DNA of 64,000 nt from Cupriavidus sp. (GCA_031181345.1 JAPSLC010000001.1:124001-188000), one strand, 5' to 3'; counted from the first letter of the stretch, positions 51,040 through 59,761 are shown. The notes: generated by a model not told the origin, from the sequence alone. Translations and numbers: made by a program.

Positions 51040-53673
51040 CTACGCGTTGTAGCCAAGTGGACGAGGGGCGTTCAGCGCGCGAATCTCACCCATCGGGATG
51101 GCAGCGCACGCCAGACGGTTTAGGCCTTCTTCGCCGCGCCCCTCGCCGCGGCGTGGACCATCGTCGGCACGCAGCAGCACACGGCGGCTCGCGCCCGGCG
51201 CGAGATGGAAGTGATTGCTTGCCGGTTGCAGGTTGGCATCGTCGATCTGCACCCAGCGTGCGAAACGGCGCGCCGAGATCGTCAGCCACCACTGGCCGTC
51301 GATGCGCTCGACCTGCGCATGCAGCTCCGGCGGCGCCAGCGCGGCGGCGCTGCGATCCGGCAAGTAGAAGGCCTCGCTGACCACCGTGCCGCTGCCGTCG
51401 ATCCACGCCGCATGCACCACGTCATGCAGGCGCGGGCCGAAGCGATAGGCATAGGTGAAGTCGAAGAACTCGAGCGCCAGCTCCGCGCCGCTGACGCATT
51501 GCACCGAGCGCGGCGCCAGCGTGAATTCGCGCGATGCGTCGAGCAGCGGCGTCAGTCCGTCGCGCAGACAGCGCAACTGCAGGCGCATCGGCTGCGCAAT
51601 GGCGGTCTCGTTGGTCAGGTGCACATGCACGCCGTTCAGCCCTTCGTCGGTGAGCAGCACCTGTCGCGGCTGCCAGACCTGGCGCAGCGCATGCCAGGCG
51701 GATTTGGGCCGGCGCAGCGCATCGACGATGCCCCAGCCGGCGCCGGGGACCAGATCCTGCCATTGCCACACCAGTCCTCCGGCGCAGGACGAGCCGGCGC
51801 GACGCCATTCGGCGAAGACCTCGCTCATCAGCTCTGCGACCACCGCGCGCGAGCACTGCAGATAGCGCGCCGGATCCTCCCGGCGCAGGCGGGCGGGATC
51901 GAGCGCATAGAGCGATTGAAGGTAGAAGTCGCGCACGTCTTCGAAGTCCCAGCCCGCGCCGGCGTCGCGCGGCACCGCGCGCTTCCAGCGCGGATCGTGC
52001 ACCGGCACGACACCGGGCATGGCCTCGCGCAGCGTGCGCTCGCACGGCACGTTGGCAAAGGCCAGGCATTCCGCGGCAAAGCGCACGCGCGCACGCCGCG
52101 CATCGTCGAGCGGCCGCTGGTAGGCACCGACGCCGTAGTAATGGCTGATGCCGCGATCGGGCTGGAACGGCCAGGCGCCGCCGACCGGCGAATTGCGGAC
52201 ATAGGGCACGGCAACGCCGTGCGCGGCGATGCAGTCGGGTATCAGCGTGTCAAACAGCGGCTGGCGCCACGCGTCGCGCGAGGCGCCCAGCATCGCGGCT
52301 TGCTGCTCCGCTTCGCTGCCTCCGCACAGCACCGCCAGGCTCGGATGGTGCGCATGGGCGGCCAGCCATTGGCGCACCTCGCGGCGGGCGTCGTCGCGCA
52401 GCGCGGCGCCGGCATCGGTGCCCGGGTCGGCCGAATAGTCGAAATTGGCAAACAGGAAGTCCTGCCAGACCAGCAGGCCCATCGCATCGCAGGCCGCGTG
52501 AAACGCCTCGCCCTGATAGCAGGTCACGCCGCTGATGCGGATCATGTTCATGTTGGCCTCGCGCGCCTGCGCGAGCCATGCGGCGCAGGTCTGCGCATCG
52601 GGCGCGTGGCCATGCAGATCGAGGCTCGCCACGCAGGCGCCGCGGCAGAACACCGGCACGCCGTTGACGCGGACGACGAAACCGCCGTCACTGTCGTCGA
52701 CATCGATGTGCCGGAAGCCGACCCGCGCGCACGGCAGCGTCTGCGCGCCGGCGCGCAGCGTGACGTCGTACACGACCGGCTCGCCGTGCGTGTGCGGCCA
52801 CCATCTGCACACGCGCGGCACGCAAACGCTGCCGTGCCATACCCGGCCGTGCTGGGGGTCCTGCCGGCACGTCAGCACGGCCTCGTGACCATCGACCGCC
52901 AACGTCAACGGGCCTTGCAGGAGCGGCGCGACGCCGCGCACCTGCACCGAGACGACGCCATCGTCGCCGTCGAGCCGTGCGATGGTTTCGCAGCGCGCGG
53001 CATCGAGCGGACGGGTGGGCGAAGGCATCGGCAACAGATCGATCTCGCGCCACGGGCCCACCGCATGCACCGGCGGACACCAGCCGGGCATATGGCCGAG
53101 CAGCGTGGTACGGACATGCCGCAACGAGGGCGACGATACCAATCGCGGCTTCCATCGCACCGGGCCGCGCCGGCCGCGCAGCGCGCGCTCGAGCGAGCGG
53201 AAGCACAGCGACAGCGTGTGCATGCCCGACAGCGTCAGCGCCACCTCGTGTTCGACGAACATCGACCGGCTGTCGAGCACGCGCACGTCGTCGAGCCACA
53301 CCTCGCAGAGGGTGGCGAGTCCGCGCAGGCGCAGGCAGTGCGCGCCCTCGCCGCAGATCGGCACGCGATACCAGTAATCGCGCTGGTGCAGCGCGGGCAG
53401 CGCCTCGGCGCACCAGCGGCCGGCTGCCTGAAGGGCCTGCGCCACGGTGCCGGGGACCGGTGCGGGCAGCCAGTCGGTGTTGGCGGGGACGTCGGGCGGC
53501 AAGTCGATCGGCGTGGCAATCGCATCGGCCCCGGTTTCCAGCATCCGCCAGGGACCGGCGAGCGGCTGCCGCACCAGCGGCCGGCCCAGCGGCATGGCCG
53601 TCGGCAGGGGTTCGCTTACGTCGGGCGCGGTCGTGACCGCGCCCGCGGCGTCAGGGCTCGCCCTCGCCGACAT
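51040..53673 (-). CDS. family-2 glycoside hydrolase, beta-mannosidase-like
   Basis: 877-residue GH2 enzyme. N-terminal jelly-roll (LAGPWRMLETG, PVPGTVAQALQAAGRW, YWYRVPICGEG), immunoglobulin-like domains and a TIM barrel (EANMNMIRISGVTCYQGEAFHAACDAMGLLVWQDFLFANFDYS). Acid/base Glu454 lies in CGGSEAEQ, where beta-mannosidases have GNNENE; the nucleophile candidate is Glu535 in FAAECLAFANVP. No signal peptide, so cytosolic. The start at 53673 overlaps the DUF1839 gene by 23 bases. It is the last gene of the amino-acid carrier operon and may trim or transglycosylate a mannosidic intermediate, or have lost normal activity. Confidence 0.78.
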   Translation of the reverse strand: MSARASPDAAGAVTTAPDVSEPLPTAMPLGRPLVRQPLAGPWRMLETGADAIATPIDLPPDVPANTDWLPAPVPGTVAQALQAAGRWCAEALPALHQRDYWYRVPICGEGAHCLRLRGLATLCEVWLDDVRVLDSRSMFVEHEVALTLSGMHTLSLCFRSLERALRGRRGPVRWKPRLVSSPSLRHVRTTLLGHMPGWCPPVHAVGPWREIDLLPMPSPTRPLDAARCETIARLDGDDGVVSVQVRGVAPLLQGPLTLAVDGHEAVLTCRQDPQHGRVWHGSVCVPRVCRWWPHTHGEPVVYDVTLRAGAQTLPCARVGFRHIDVDDSDGGFVVRVNGVPVFCRGACVASLDLHGHAPDAQTCAAWLAQAREANMNMIRISGVTCYQGEAFHAACDAMGLLVWQDFLFANFDYSADPGTDAGAALRDDARREVRQWLAAHAHHPSLAVLCGGSEAEQQAAMLGASRDAWRQPLFDTLIPDCIAAHGVAVPYVRNSPVGGAWPFQPDRGISHYYGVGAYQRPLDDARRARVRFAAECLAFANVPCERTLREAMPGVVPVHDPRWKRAVPRDAGAGWDFEDVRDFYLQSLYALDPARLRREDPARYLQCSRAVVAELMSEVFAEWRRAGSSCAGGLVWQWQDLVPGAGWGIVDALRRPKSAWHALRQVWQPRQVLLTDEGLNGVHVHLTNETAIAQPMRLQLRCLRDGLTPLLDASREFTLAPRSVQCVSGAELALEFFDFTYAYRFGPRLHDVVHAAWIDGSGTVVSEAFYLPDRSAAALAPPELHAQVERIDGQWWLTISARRFARWVQIDDANLQPASNHFHLAPGASRRVLLRADDGPRRGEGRGEEGLNRLACAAIPMGEIRALNAPRPLGYNA

Positions 53674-54643
53674 AGGCGGCAAGCGCCGGCACCGCGGCCT
53701 CGTAGCTGGCTTCCATCTGGTCGAGGCAATCCTGGCATGGGTCGGGCCGGCGCCCCAGGATCGAGCGGATCAGCCGGAACTGCATCACCATCGCCTCCGA
53801 CGCCAGCCGCTGGCAGGCCGTGGCGATCGCCGCCGGCAGCGGCTGCCCCTGCAGGCTGAGCCAGCGCAGGTATTTGCCGAGCAGCTCGAAGTTGGCGCCC
53901 AGCTGGCGCAGCACGTGAAAGGCGTACGGGTGGAAGGCCGGTTCGCCGCGCACCGCCAGCTCGTCGAGATGTTGCGGAAACACCTGCCGGTACGCGGCGA
54001 TCGGATTCTGCCGCGGGCGCCGCGCCAGATGGCGCCGCAACAGCGCCAGCGAGGCACGCAGCAGCATCGGCCCCGACAGCGGCGGAAAACGCCGCCGGAC
54101 GACCTCGGCATACGGGAACAGCAGGTTGGGATCGGCCTGCAGCTCAGGCAGCAGCCGGAACAGGCCGGCATAGTCGTCGCCGCGCGCGACGTGGTAGCCG
54201 TCGTTGTGGTAATAGCCGACGCCGCGGGCCTCGGGCATCAGCACGTCGATGCCGATGGTGGTCTTGGTGTGCTGGCGCCGGTACGACGTGGCGCGGTTGT
54301 CCGGCAGGTAGTAGCCGTCGACCTCGAGCAGCACCACATGGCCGCGCGCGGTCTGCGTCGCGACATGGCGCTCCATCGCGTCGTAGAGCGAGAGTTCCTG
54401 CACTACCACGCCATAGAGCCGTTCGAGGTCGTCGACCGGGTATTTGAAGAAGGTGAACTGGTCGCCCTCGAAGTCCTGCGCGACGGTAAACGGCAGCGCC
54501 GCCAGCGGATCGAGCTGCCAGCCGTGCAGCAGTTCGATCCACAGGTCGACGTAGCAGTTGGTCTGCGGCCAGACCGCCTGCTCGGTATGCAGGACATGCG
54601 AGGCATGCACGGAGGGCGCCAGCCGCCCGGTGCCGTCATACAT
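53651..54643 (-). CDS. DUF1839 family protein
   Basis: 330 residues, cytosolic, matching the DUF1839 family as far as I can judge (WPQTNCYVDLWIELLHGWQLDPLAALPFTVAQDFEGDQFTFFKYP, LEVDGYYLPDNRATSYRRQHTKTTIGIDVL). The chosen start is ATG at 54643 (MYDGTGRLAPSVHA). Overlaps the ligase stop by 8 bases. In other genomes DUF1839 genes sit beside aminoacyl-tRNA-synthetase-like carrier-protein ligases, and this is the same arrangement. Function is unknown; a role in moving or condensing the carrier-bound amino acid is my inference. Segment HTKTTIGID and two acidic residues nearby could be catalytic. Confidence 0.8.
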   Translation of the reverse strand: MYDGTGRLAPSVHASHVLHTEQAVWPQTNCYVDLWIELLHGWQLDPLAALPFTVAQDFEGDQFTFFKYPVDDLERLYGVVVQELSLYDAMERHVATQTARGHVVLLEVDGYYLPDNRATSYRRQHTKTTIGIDVLMPEARGVGYYHNDGYHVARGDDYAGLFRLLPELQADPNLLFPYAEVVRRRFPPLSGPMLLRASLALLRRHLARRPRQNPIAAYRQVFPQHLDELAVRGEPAFHPYAFHVLRQLGANFELLGKYLRWLSLQGQPLPAAIATACQRLASEAMVMQFRLIRSILGRRPDPCQDCLDQMEASYEAAVPALAAYVGEGEP

Positions 54644-55649
54644 GGCGCAGTCCCAACAGCTCGCGCACCTGGCTCGGCCAGCGTGCCAGCGCGAAACCAT
54701 GATGGCGCAGCAGCGCCAGAATCAGCCGGTCGATGCCGAAGCCGACGCAGCCGGTGTGGGCACGCGCGCCGTCGGCGGCGCGCAGCGGCCAGACTTCGGC
54801 GAAATGGTCCTTGTGATAGTTGAAGCTCATGCAGGCGGTGGGCGGGGCGTCGTCGTGGATCGGAATCAGCAGTTCGAACTTCAGTTTCTGCTCGCGCTGG
54901 CCGTCGGCGACGATCTTGCCGCCGCGGCCGAAGAACGGGTCGTTGGCCAGGTCGAGCTGCCAGGGCAAGGCCAGCTGCTGCGCCAGCGCGCTGCCGCGCT
55001 CGATCCACTGCGTGCGGAACGCGACGATCTGCTCGGCGGTGCCCAGCCGCACGTACTCGCGCATGCGGAACAGCTGCATGCGCGCCGGGTCGACCGATGG
55101 CTCGTGGCGAAAGCAATACGACAGCACATCGACGATGCGGCCCTGCGGCGGCAGCGGGCCGCGCGCGGCCATCACCGGATAGACCGGATAGCAGGCGGCC
55201 GGCGTCAGTACCACGCGCGTGGGCCGCTGCTGGTCGGCCCATTCCTCGCCGGCATCCAGGCGCGCCAGCAGCCGATGATGATCGCGGTCGCTGCCGCAGA
55301 AGCTGTGCACGGTGCCGGCCAGTTGCGGAAAGCTCTTCAGGTATTCGCTCGCTTCGAAGTCCTGCCGCGCCATCGCCGGCGGAAAGCGCATCACCTCGGC
55401 CTGCTGGTCGGCGCCGAGCGCACCGATGGCGGCGTTCAAGCCGTCGGCAATGGCCTCGAAATCAGCGCTGCGTCCATATAGCCCATCGACGCCGGTCGGA
55501 ATCAGCAAGCCGGCCTCGATCAGCGCCTGGCGGAAGCGCCGCTGCGCCGCCAGCGCGGCCGCCTCCGGTGGCCGGGACAGGCGCTGCGGCGGCGCAGCGG
55601 TGTCGGCAGGCTCGACGGCGCCGCCGTGCTGGCCGCTCTGGTAGTCCAT
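54636..55649 (-). CDS. amino acid:[carrier protein] ligase (seryl-tRNA-synthetase-like)
   Basis: 337-residue class II aminoacyl-tRNA-synthetase homologue lacking tRNA-binding arms. Such enzymes activate an amino acid with ATP and load it onto a carrier protein's phosphopantetheine. Class II motif 2 is FRMREYVRLG; motif 3 is GCVGFGIDRLILALL. The candidate zinc ligands Cys153, Glu198 and Cys301 have the same spacing (45 and 103) as Cys131/Glu176/Cys279 reported for the Bradyrhizobium enzyme. GAGGAG lies before the ATG at 55649. The carrier protein is encoded two genes upstream. Known homologues use Gly or Ala; the substrate here is not determined. Confidence 0.9.
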   Translation of the reverse strand: MDYQSGQHGGAVEPADTAAPPQRLSRPPEAAALAAQRRFRQALIEAGLLIPTGVDGLYGRSADFEAIADGLNAAIGALGADQQAEVMRFPPAMARQDFEASEYLKSFPQLAGTVHSFCGSDRDHHRLLARLDAGEEWADQQRPTRVVLTPAACYPVYPVMAARGPLPPQGRIVDVLSYCFRHEPSVDPARMQLFRMREYVRLGTAEQIVAFRTQWIERGSALAQQLALPWQLDLANDPFFGRGGKIVADGQREQKLKFELLIPIHDDAPPTACMSFNYHKDHFAEVWPLRAADGARAHTGCVGFGIDRLILALLRHHGFALARWPSQVRELLGLRHV

Positions 55650-55660
55650 GCCGATTCTCC

Positions 55661-56896
55661 TCAATGCGAACGTTCGGCCAGCAGCAGGCTGGCGGTATTG
55701 GTCAGGATGCGGTCGTTGCTGATCATCAGCGGCGCGGACCACAGATCGCGCAGATGGCGGCCGACGCTGAACGGCGTGCCCTGCTTGTAGCCCGCCATAC
55801 CGCAGATCAGCAGCGCGATCTGCACCGCTTCCAGGGCCAGTGTCGACACGCTGGTCTTCAGGCCGTTCATTTCGGCGGCGAAGGCGAAGTCCGCGGAGAC
55901 GGAACGGCCGGGCGTGTGCTGGCGGTAGTGCGCGAGCGCCATCTGCACGCGCGCCTGCATCGTGTCGATCATCGCCGCCGCCTCCGCCAGCCGCGTGGCC
56001 GACGGCGGCAGTGTGCCGGGCCGCGAGCGCGCCTGGCCCTGGAAGAAGGCCTTGGCGCGCTGCACCGCATCGGCGGCGATGCCGGTCCACAGGGCGCTCC
56101 ACAGGATGTGCGACACCGGCGTCATGGTGGCATCGGCGATCTCGCCGAACGGCACCGGCACGATCTGCTCGCAGGCCCCGCGCGCTTCCAGCCGGAAGCC
56201 GTTGCTGCAGGTGCCGCGCATGCCGAGCGTGTCCCAGCCGCTCGTGCATTGCAGCGTGCAATCGCTATCGAGCACGCAGACCAGCACCTGGTCGGACTGC
56301 GGCGCCTCCGCATGGCGGCGCGCGGTGGCGAGAATCACGTCGGCGTGCGCGCCATACGAAATGGTCGGCGCCATCTTGACCAGATGAAAGCGTCCGCAGT
56401 CGGTAGCCACCGCGCATCCACTGGTGCGCAGCGCGCCGCCGATCGACTGCTCCGAGGTTGCCGAGGCCAGCAACAGCTGCTCGCCGGCGATGCGCGCGAG
56501 CAGACGCTCGTGCCAGATGCTGGCGCGCGCATGCGCGACCAGGCAGGCGACCTGGATCTGGTGCATCGCGTAGATCATGCCGGTGGCCGCGCACGCGCCG
56601 CCGAGCACACCGCAGATCGCCGCGACGGTATCGAGCGATGCGCCGCCGCCGCCGAGCTCCACCGGCACCATCGCACCGAGCAGGCCGCGCTCGCGCAGCG
56701 CGGCGAAGGCGGCCTCGGGAAACGCCGCCTCCCGGTCGACGCCATCGGCCTGCGCCGCGGCGAGCGGCGCCACTTCACGCGCGGCGGCCAGCGCGTCCCG
56801 CGGTGGATGTCCTGCGTCCAGCGCATCATCGTGGCCCCAGTCGGTGCCGGCATCGTGCGGGCGGGGCTGGACCGCCTGCGCCGCGAACGCGTTCAT
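55661..56896 (-). CDS. acyl-CoA dehydrogenase-like flavoprotein acting on a carrier-bound substrate
   Basis: 411 residues of the acyl-CoA dehydrogenase fold: LRERGLLGAMVPVELGGGGASLDTVAAICGVLGGACAATGMIYAMHQIQV, SATSEQSIGGALRTSG, DTLGMRGTCSNGF, and a C-terminal helical domain. Length is near the family norm with a 40-residue disordered lead. The start overlaps the carrier-protein stop by ATGA. In prodigiosin and pyoluteorin pathways a similar protein oxidises prolyl-carrier to pyrrolyl-carrier; by analogy this one may desaturate or oxidise the loaded amino acid. The catalytic Glu was not located with certainty. Confidence 0.85.
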   Translation of the reverse strand: MNAFAAQAVQPRPHDAGTDWGHDDALDAGHPPRDALAAAREVAPLAAAQADGVDREAAFPEAAFAALRERGLLGAMVPVELGGGGASLDTVAAICGVLGGACAATGMIYAMHQIQVACLVAHARASIWHERLLARIAGEQLLLASATSEQSIGGALRTSGCAVATDCGRFHLVKMAPTISYGAHADVILATARRHAEAPQSDQVLVCVLDSDCTLQCTSGWDTLGMRGTCSNGFRLEARGACEQIVPVPFGEIADATMTPVSHILWSALWTGIAADAVQRAKAFFQGQARSRPGTLPPSATRLAEAAAMIDTMQARVQMALAHYRQHTPGRSVSADFAFAAEMNGLKTSVSTLALEAVQIALLICGMAGYKQGTPFSVGRHLRDLWSAPLMISNDRILTNTASLLLAERSH

Positions 56897-57144
56897 GCTG
56901 CCTCCTGCTGCCGGCGCAGATAGACGATCGCGTCGGCCAGCGACTGGATGCTGCGGAACAGCTGGCGCGTCAACATGCGGTCCGGAATCTCGATATCGAA
57001 GGCATTCTCGATGGCCAGCATCACGTGCACCGTGGCGAGCGACGACAGACCGGCTTCGTAGAGGTCGGCCTGATCGTCCAGCGTATCCACTGGCACCTCG
57101 AGCCGGCCCACCTGCGCCAGGATCGTGCGTATGGTGGCTTTCAT
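56893..57144 (-). CDS. acyl/aminoacyl carrier protein
   Basis: 83-residue four-helix carrier. The phosphopantetheine site is Ser35 in LYEAGLSSLATVHVMLAIENAF, with the usual acidic helix II. GGGGGAGGAG directly before the ATG at 57144 gives one of the strongest ribosome sites in the window, as expected for an abundant carrier. First gene of the operon: carrier, dehydrogenase, ligase, DUF1839, glycoside hydrolase, each overlapping or within 12 bases. It is encoded 107 bases after the sugar-transferase gene in the same direction. Confidence 0.9.
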   Translation of the reverse strand: MKATIRTILAQVGRLEVPVDTLDDQADLYEAGLSSLATVHVMLAIENAFDIEIPDRMLTRQLFRSIQSLADAIVYLRRQQEAA

Positions 57145-57251
57145 GGTCTCCTCCCCCTGGGGTCTTGGTATGCCCCATTTGGCTCGGCCGTACCCGCCGG
57201 CACCGTGCGCTTGCCAACGCATGTTCGCCACCGCCGTGGGCCGGGCCCCTT

Positions 57252-58664
57252 TCAGAACGCGCTCTTGCCGGTCCAGCCATGCAGCGCGGTGCGCGCGATG
57301 ATCCGCAGGTCGAGCTGGAAGGACCAGTTGCGGATGTAATAGATATCGAACTCGATGCGCGCGCGCATCTTCTCGACCGTGTCGGTCTGCCCCCGCAGCC
57401 CGTTGATCTGCGCCCAGCCGGTGATGCCGGGCTTGACGCGATGGCGCAGCATGTAGCGGTCGATCAGCTCCTTGTACATCTCGTTGTGTTCCAGCGCATG
57501 CGGACGAGGACCGACCACCGACATCTCGCCGCGCAGCACGTTGAAGAACTGGGGCAGTTCATCGAGGCTGGTCCGGCGCAGGAAGGCGCCGATGCGGGTC
57601 ACGCGCGGATCGTTGCGCACCGCCTGCGTGACGCCGCGGTCCTGGTGGACCACCATCGTGCGGAACTTGAAGACATCGAAGGGCTTGCCGTCGATGCCCA
57701 GGCGCTTCTGCCGGAACAGCACCGGGCCCGGCGAGGACAGCTTGACGCCGATCGCGATGGCGATCAGCAGCGGCGACATGCCGAGCAACGCCACGGCGGC
57801 GAAGACGCGATCGAAGCTGGCCTTGAGCAGGCCCGTGATGCGTGAATCGGGCGGGCTGTTCAGATCGATGACCGGCAAGCCCAGGAACTCGCTGAAACGG
57901 TGGCCCAGCAGCTCGACCGACATGATGTCGGGCACCCAGCGAATGTCGACCAGGTCGTTGCGGAACTGGTAGACCACGTCGCACAGATCGCGGCACGCCG
58001 CCATCGGCAGCGTCAGCCAGATCTCGCGCACGTCCTGGCTGCGCACGAAACGCGTGACGTCGCTCATCTCGCGCAGGATTGGCACGCCCGATGGCAGCGC
58101 GTCGTCGTCGTGGTCGCAGTAGATGCCGACCACGTGATAGCCGGCCTCGCGAATGCGCTGCACGCGCCGGTACATCTCATTGCCGAGGGGGCCGTAGCCG
58201 AAGATCAGCACGCGCTTGGCGTTGATGCCCTGCTGCCGCACGTTGCCCAGCAGCTGGTACAGCACCAGCCGCGAGCCGACCAGCGCCAGCGAGACGGCGC
58301 CGAACCAGGTGGTCGACCATAGCCGGGACACCGCCCCTACCTGATGCATCAGGTAGGCCAGCACCAGGCCGCTGACCGCCACCAGGCTCCATGCCGCCAG
58401 GGTACGCAGGCCGAGTGCGGCGCGGCTGCGGCCGCGCCACGATTCGTAGAGTCCGCAGGCGGGAAACACGATCAGCGTGGCGACCGCGCAGAACGCGGTC
58501 AGGAAGCCGTGCACCGGCGCCGCCGATGCCAGACCGCCTTCGGGAAACCAGAATTCGCCGACCAGGATGCCGCAGATGCCCACCGTCAATGCATCCGAGA
58601 CCCGATACAGCAGTTGCAGCGCCGTCTGCCGCTCGACGATCGCTTGCGCGCTTGCCGTTGCCAT
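57252..58664 (-). CDS. wcaJ: undecaprenyl-phosphate hexose-1-phosphate transferase, WcaJ-type
   Basis: 470-residue polyisoprenyl-phosphate hexose-1-phosphate transferase that starts the EPS repeat on the lipid carrier. N-terminal membrane helices (about 20-130), a Rossmann-like CoA-binding region (KRVLIFGYGPLGNEMYRRV), then the catalytic C-terminal domain: FDRVFAAVALLGMSPLLIAIAI re-entrant helix, KFRTMVVHQD, RRTSLDELPQFFNVLRGEMSVVGPRP, KPGITGWAQINGLRG. GGGGAGAGG precedes the ATG at 58664. Could transfer glucose-1-P or galactose-1-P; glucose is the usual substrate. Confidence 0.93.
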   Translation of the reverse strand: MATASAQAIVERQTALQLLYRVSDALTVGICGILVGEFWFPEGGLASAAPVHGFLTAFCAVATLIVFPACGLYESWRGRSRAALGLRTLAAWSLVAVSGLVLAYLMHQVGAVSRLWSTTWFGAVSLALVGSRLVLYQLLGNVRQQGINAKRVLIFGYGPLGNEMYRRVQRIREAGYHVVGIYCDHDDDALPSGVPILREMSDVTRFVRSQDVREIWLTLPMAACRDLCDVVYQFRNDLVDIRWVPDIMSVELLGHRFSEFLGLPVIDLNSPPDSRITGLLKASFDRVFAAVALLGMSPLLIAIAIGVKLSSPGPVLFRQKRLGIDGKPFDVFKFRTMVVHQDRGVTQAVRNDPRVTRIGAFLRRTSLDELPQFFNVLRGEMSVVGPRPHALEHNEMYKELIDRYMLRHRVKPGITGWAQINGLRGQTDTVEKMRARIEFDIYYIRNWSFQLDLRIIARTALHGWTGKSAF

Positions 58665-58842
58665 GACCCTCTCCCCTTGCTGCCGTGTTCGATGCCGTGC
58701 GTCGGCATATCGCGAACATCGTCGCGCCCGGGTCGGCGTGGGGTCTGTTGGGTCCCCCACACAGGTGGGGTTCGCGGGCTTTGGTCGCCGGTTCGGTCGC
58801 CGGTTCGGTCGGCAGTTCGGTGATCAGCGCGCTCGCCGATCT

Positions 58843-59577
58843 TCAGTCGCGCATCACGGACATCGTATCGATGCGCGACTGCGCAGTACGCAGTGGCGAT
58901 CGTGCGGAGGGCGCGGAGGGTACGGACGATGCGAGCGGCGATGATGGCGCGATCGTCGCCGCTTCGCGCCGCTGCCAATCCTCGCGTTGAAAGGCACGCG
59001 CGCGTCCGGACAGATACAGCGCGATCTGTTCGATCCATTGCTCGGTTGGCGCATGCGCGCCCGATGCCGGCACCCCGAGCAGCAATGCGCCGATCAGCAG
59101 CAGCAGCGGTGCGCGCGGCGAACGGCGCCGCCGGGGCGCGGCGGCCAGCAGCGTGCCGCCGCTGACCGCGAAACCCAGTGCCAGTCCGCCAACCACTTCG
59201 CTGGCCGAATGCGCGCCCAACGGCAAGCGCGAATAGCCGACCAGAAGCGCGAGCGATGCGCCCAGCGTTGCCGCGGTCCATCCGAGCCGTGGCCATCGCG
59301 CCGGTGCGAGCCGATGCATCAGCACCGGCAGCAGGCTCGCCGCCATCATGCTGTGGCCGGAGAAGCCGGTGAAGTCCAGCGCCGGCACGCCGATGCCCCA
59401 GCCGATGAAGGCGAGCTTCGACGCAAGCGTCAGTGCCGCGGCGGCGGCGAACGCCAGGCACCAGTCGCGCGCCGCGCGCCATTCGCCGCGATGGCATAGC
59501 GACAGCAGCAGCAGCGCCGCGCACGGCAGCAGCAGCGCGGTGTCGCCAAAGCGCGAGATCAGATGCCAGTGCCACAT
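58843..59577 (-). CDS. PAP2-family membrane phosphatase
   Basis: 244 residues, about five to six membrane spans. PAP2 motifs: SGHS in TGFSGHSMMAASLLP and SRLPLGAHSASEV (C3, with Glu in place of the usual Asp after His). The first motif (KxxxxxxRP) is only partly kept (KLAFIGWGIG). Likely releases phosphate from undecaprenyl pyrophosphate or another lipid phosphate, which would recycle the carrier lipid for EPS. The C-terminal 60 residues are Ser/Ala/Pro-rich and soluble. 178 bases separate it from wcaJ; short GTCGCCGGTTCG repeats occur in the gap near 58790-58825. Confidence 0.83.
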   Translation of the reverse strand: MWHWHLISRFGDTALLLPCAALLLLSLCHRGEWRAARDWCLAFAAAAALTLASKLAFIGWGIGVPALDFTGFSGHSMMAASLLPVLMHRLAPARWPRLGWTAATLGASLALLVGYSRLPLGAHSASEVVGGLALGFAVSGGTLLAAAPRRRRSPRAPLLLLIGALLLGVPASGAHAPTEQWIEQIALYLSGRARAFQREDWQRREAATIAPSSPLASSVPSAPSARSPLRTAQSRIDTMSVMRD

Positions 59578-59672
59578 GGTGTCGAATGTCCCGCGTCGCC
59601 GCCGTGCGGCCGCGGGCTTTTGGTCCTTTTGGTTGATGGAAGTCGCAAGATCGATTGGATATCGTCAGTCTT

Positions 59673-59746
59673 GTGGTGGGCCAGGCGGAATCGGCCCGCC
59701 ACTTTGGAGCCCGCATGGTCCCCCGGTCTGCGGGCTTCTTTTTTTC
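59673..59746 (+). ncRNA. candidate small RNA: two hairpins ending in a U-run
   Basis: Stem 1: GTGGTGGGCC (59673-59682) pairs with GGCCCGCCAC (59693-59702), ten bases with one G-U. Stem 2: AGCCCGCA (59708-59715) pairs with TGCGGGCT (59729-59736), followed by TCTTTTTTT, a textbook intrinsic terminator. No gene on this strand precedes it (the PAP2 gene is read the other way), so the terminator must belong to an unannotated transcript starting somewhere in 59578-59672. A beta-proteobacterial sRNA family with two such hairpins is known from Rfam (toxic sRNA); membership is my guess. Confidence 0.6.
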
Positions 59747-59761
59747 CCTTCGCGGGTTGCG

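Noticed and set aside
58790..58825. Short GTCGCCGGTTCG repeats as a CRISPR-like array
   Set aside because: Unit of about 12 bases, only two to three copies and no spacers; simple tandem repeat.
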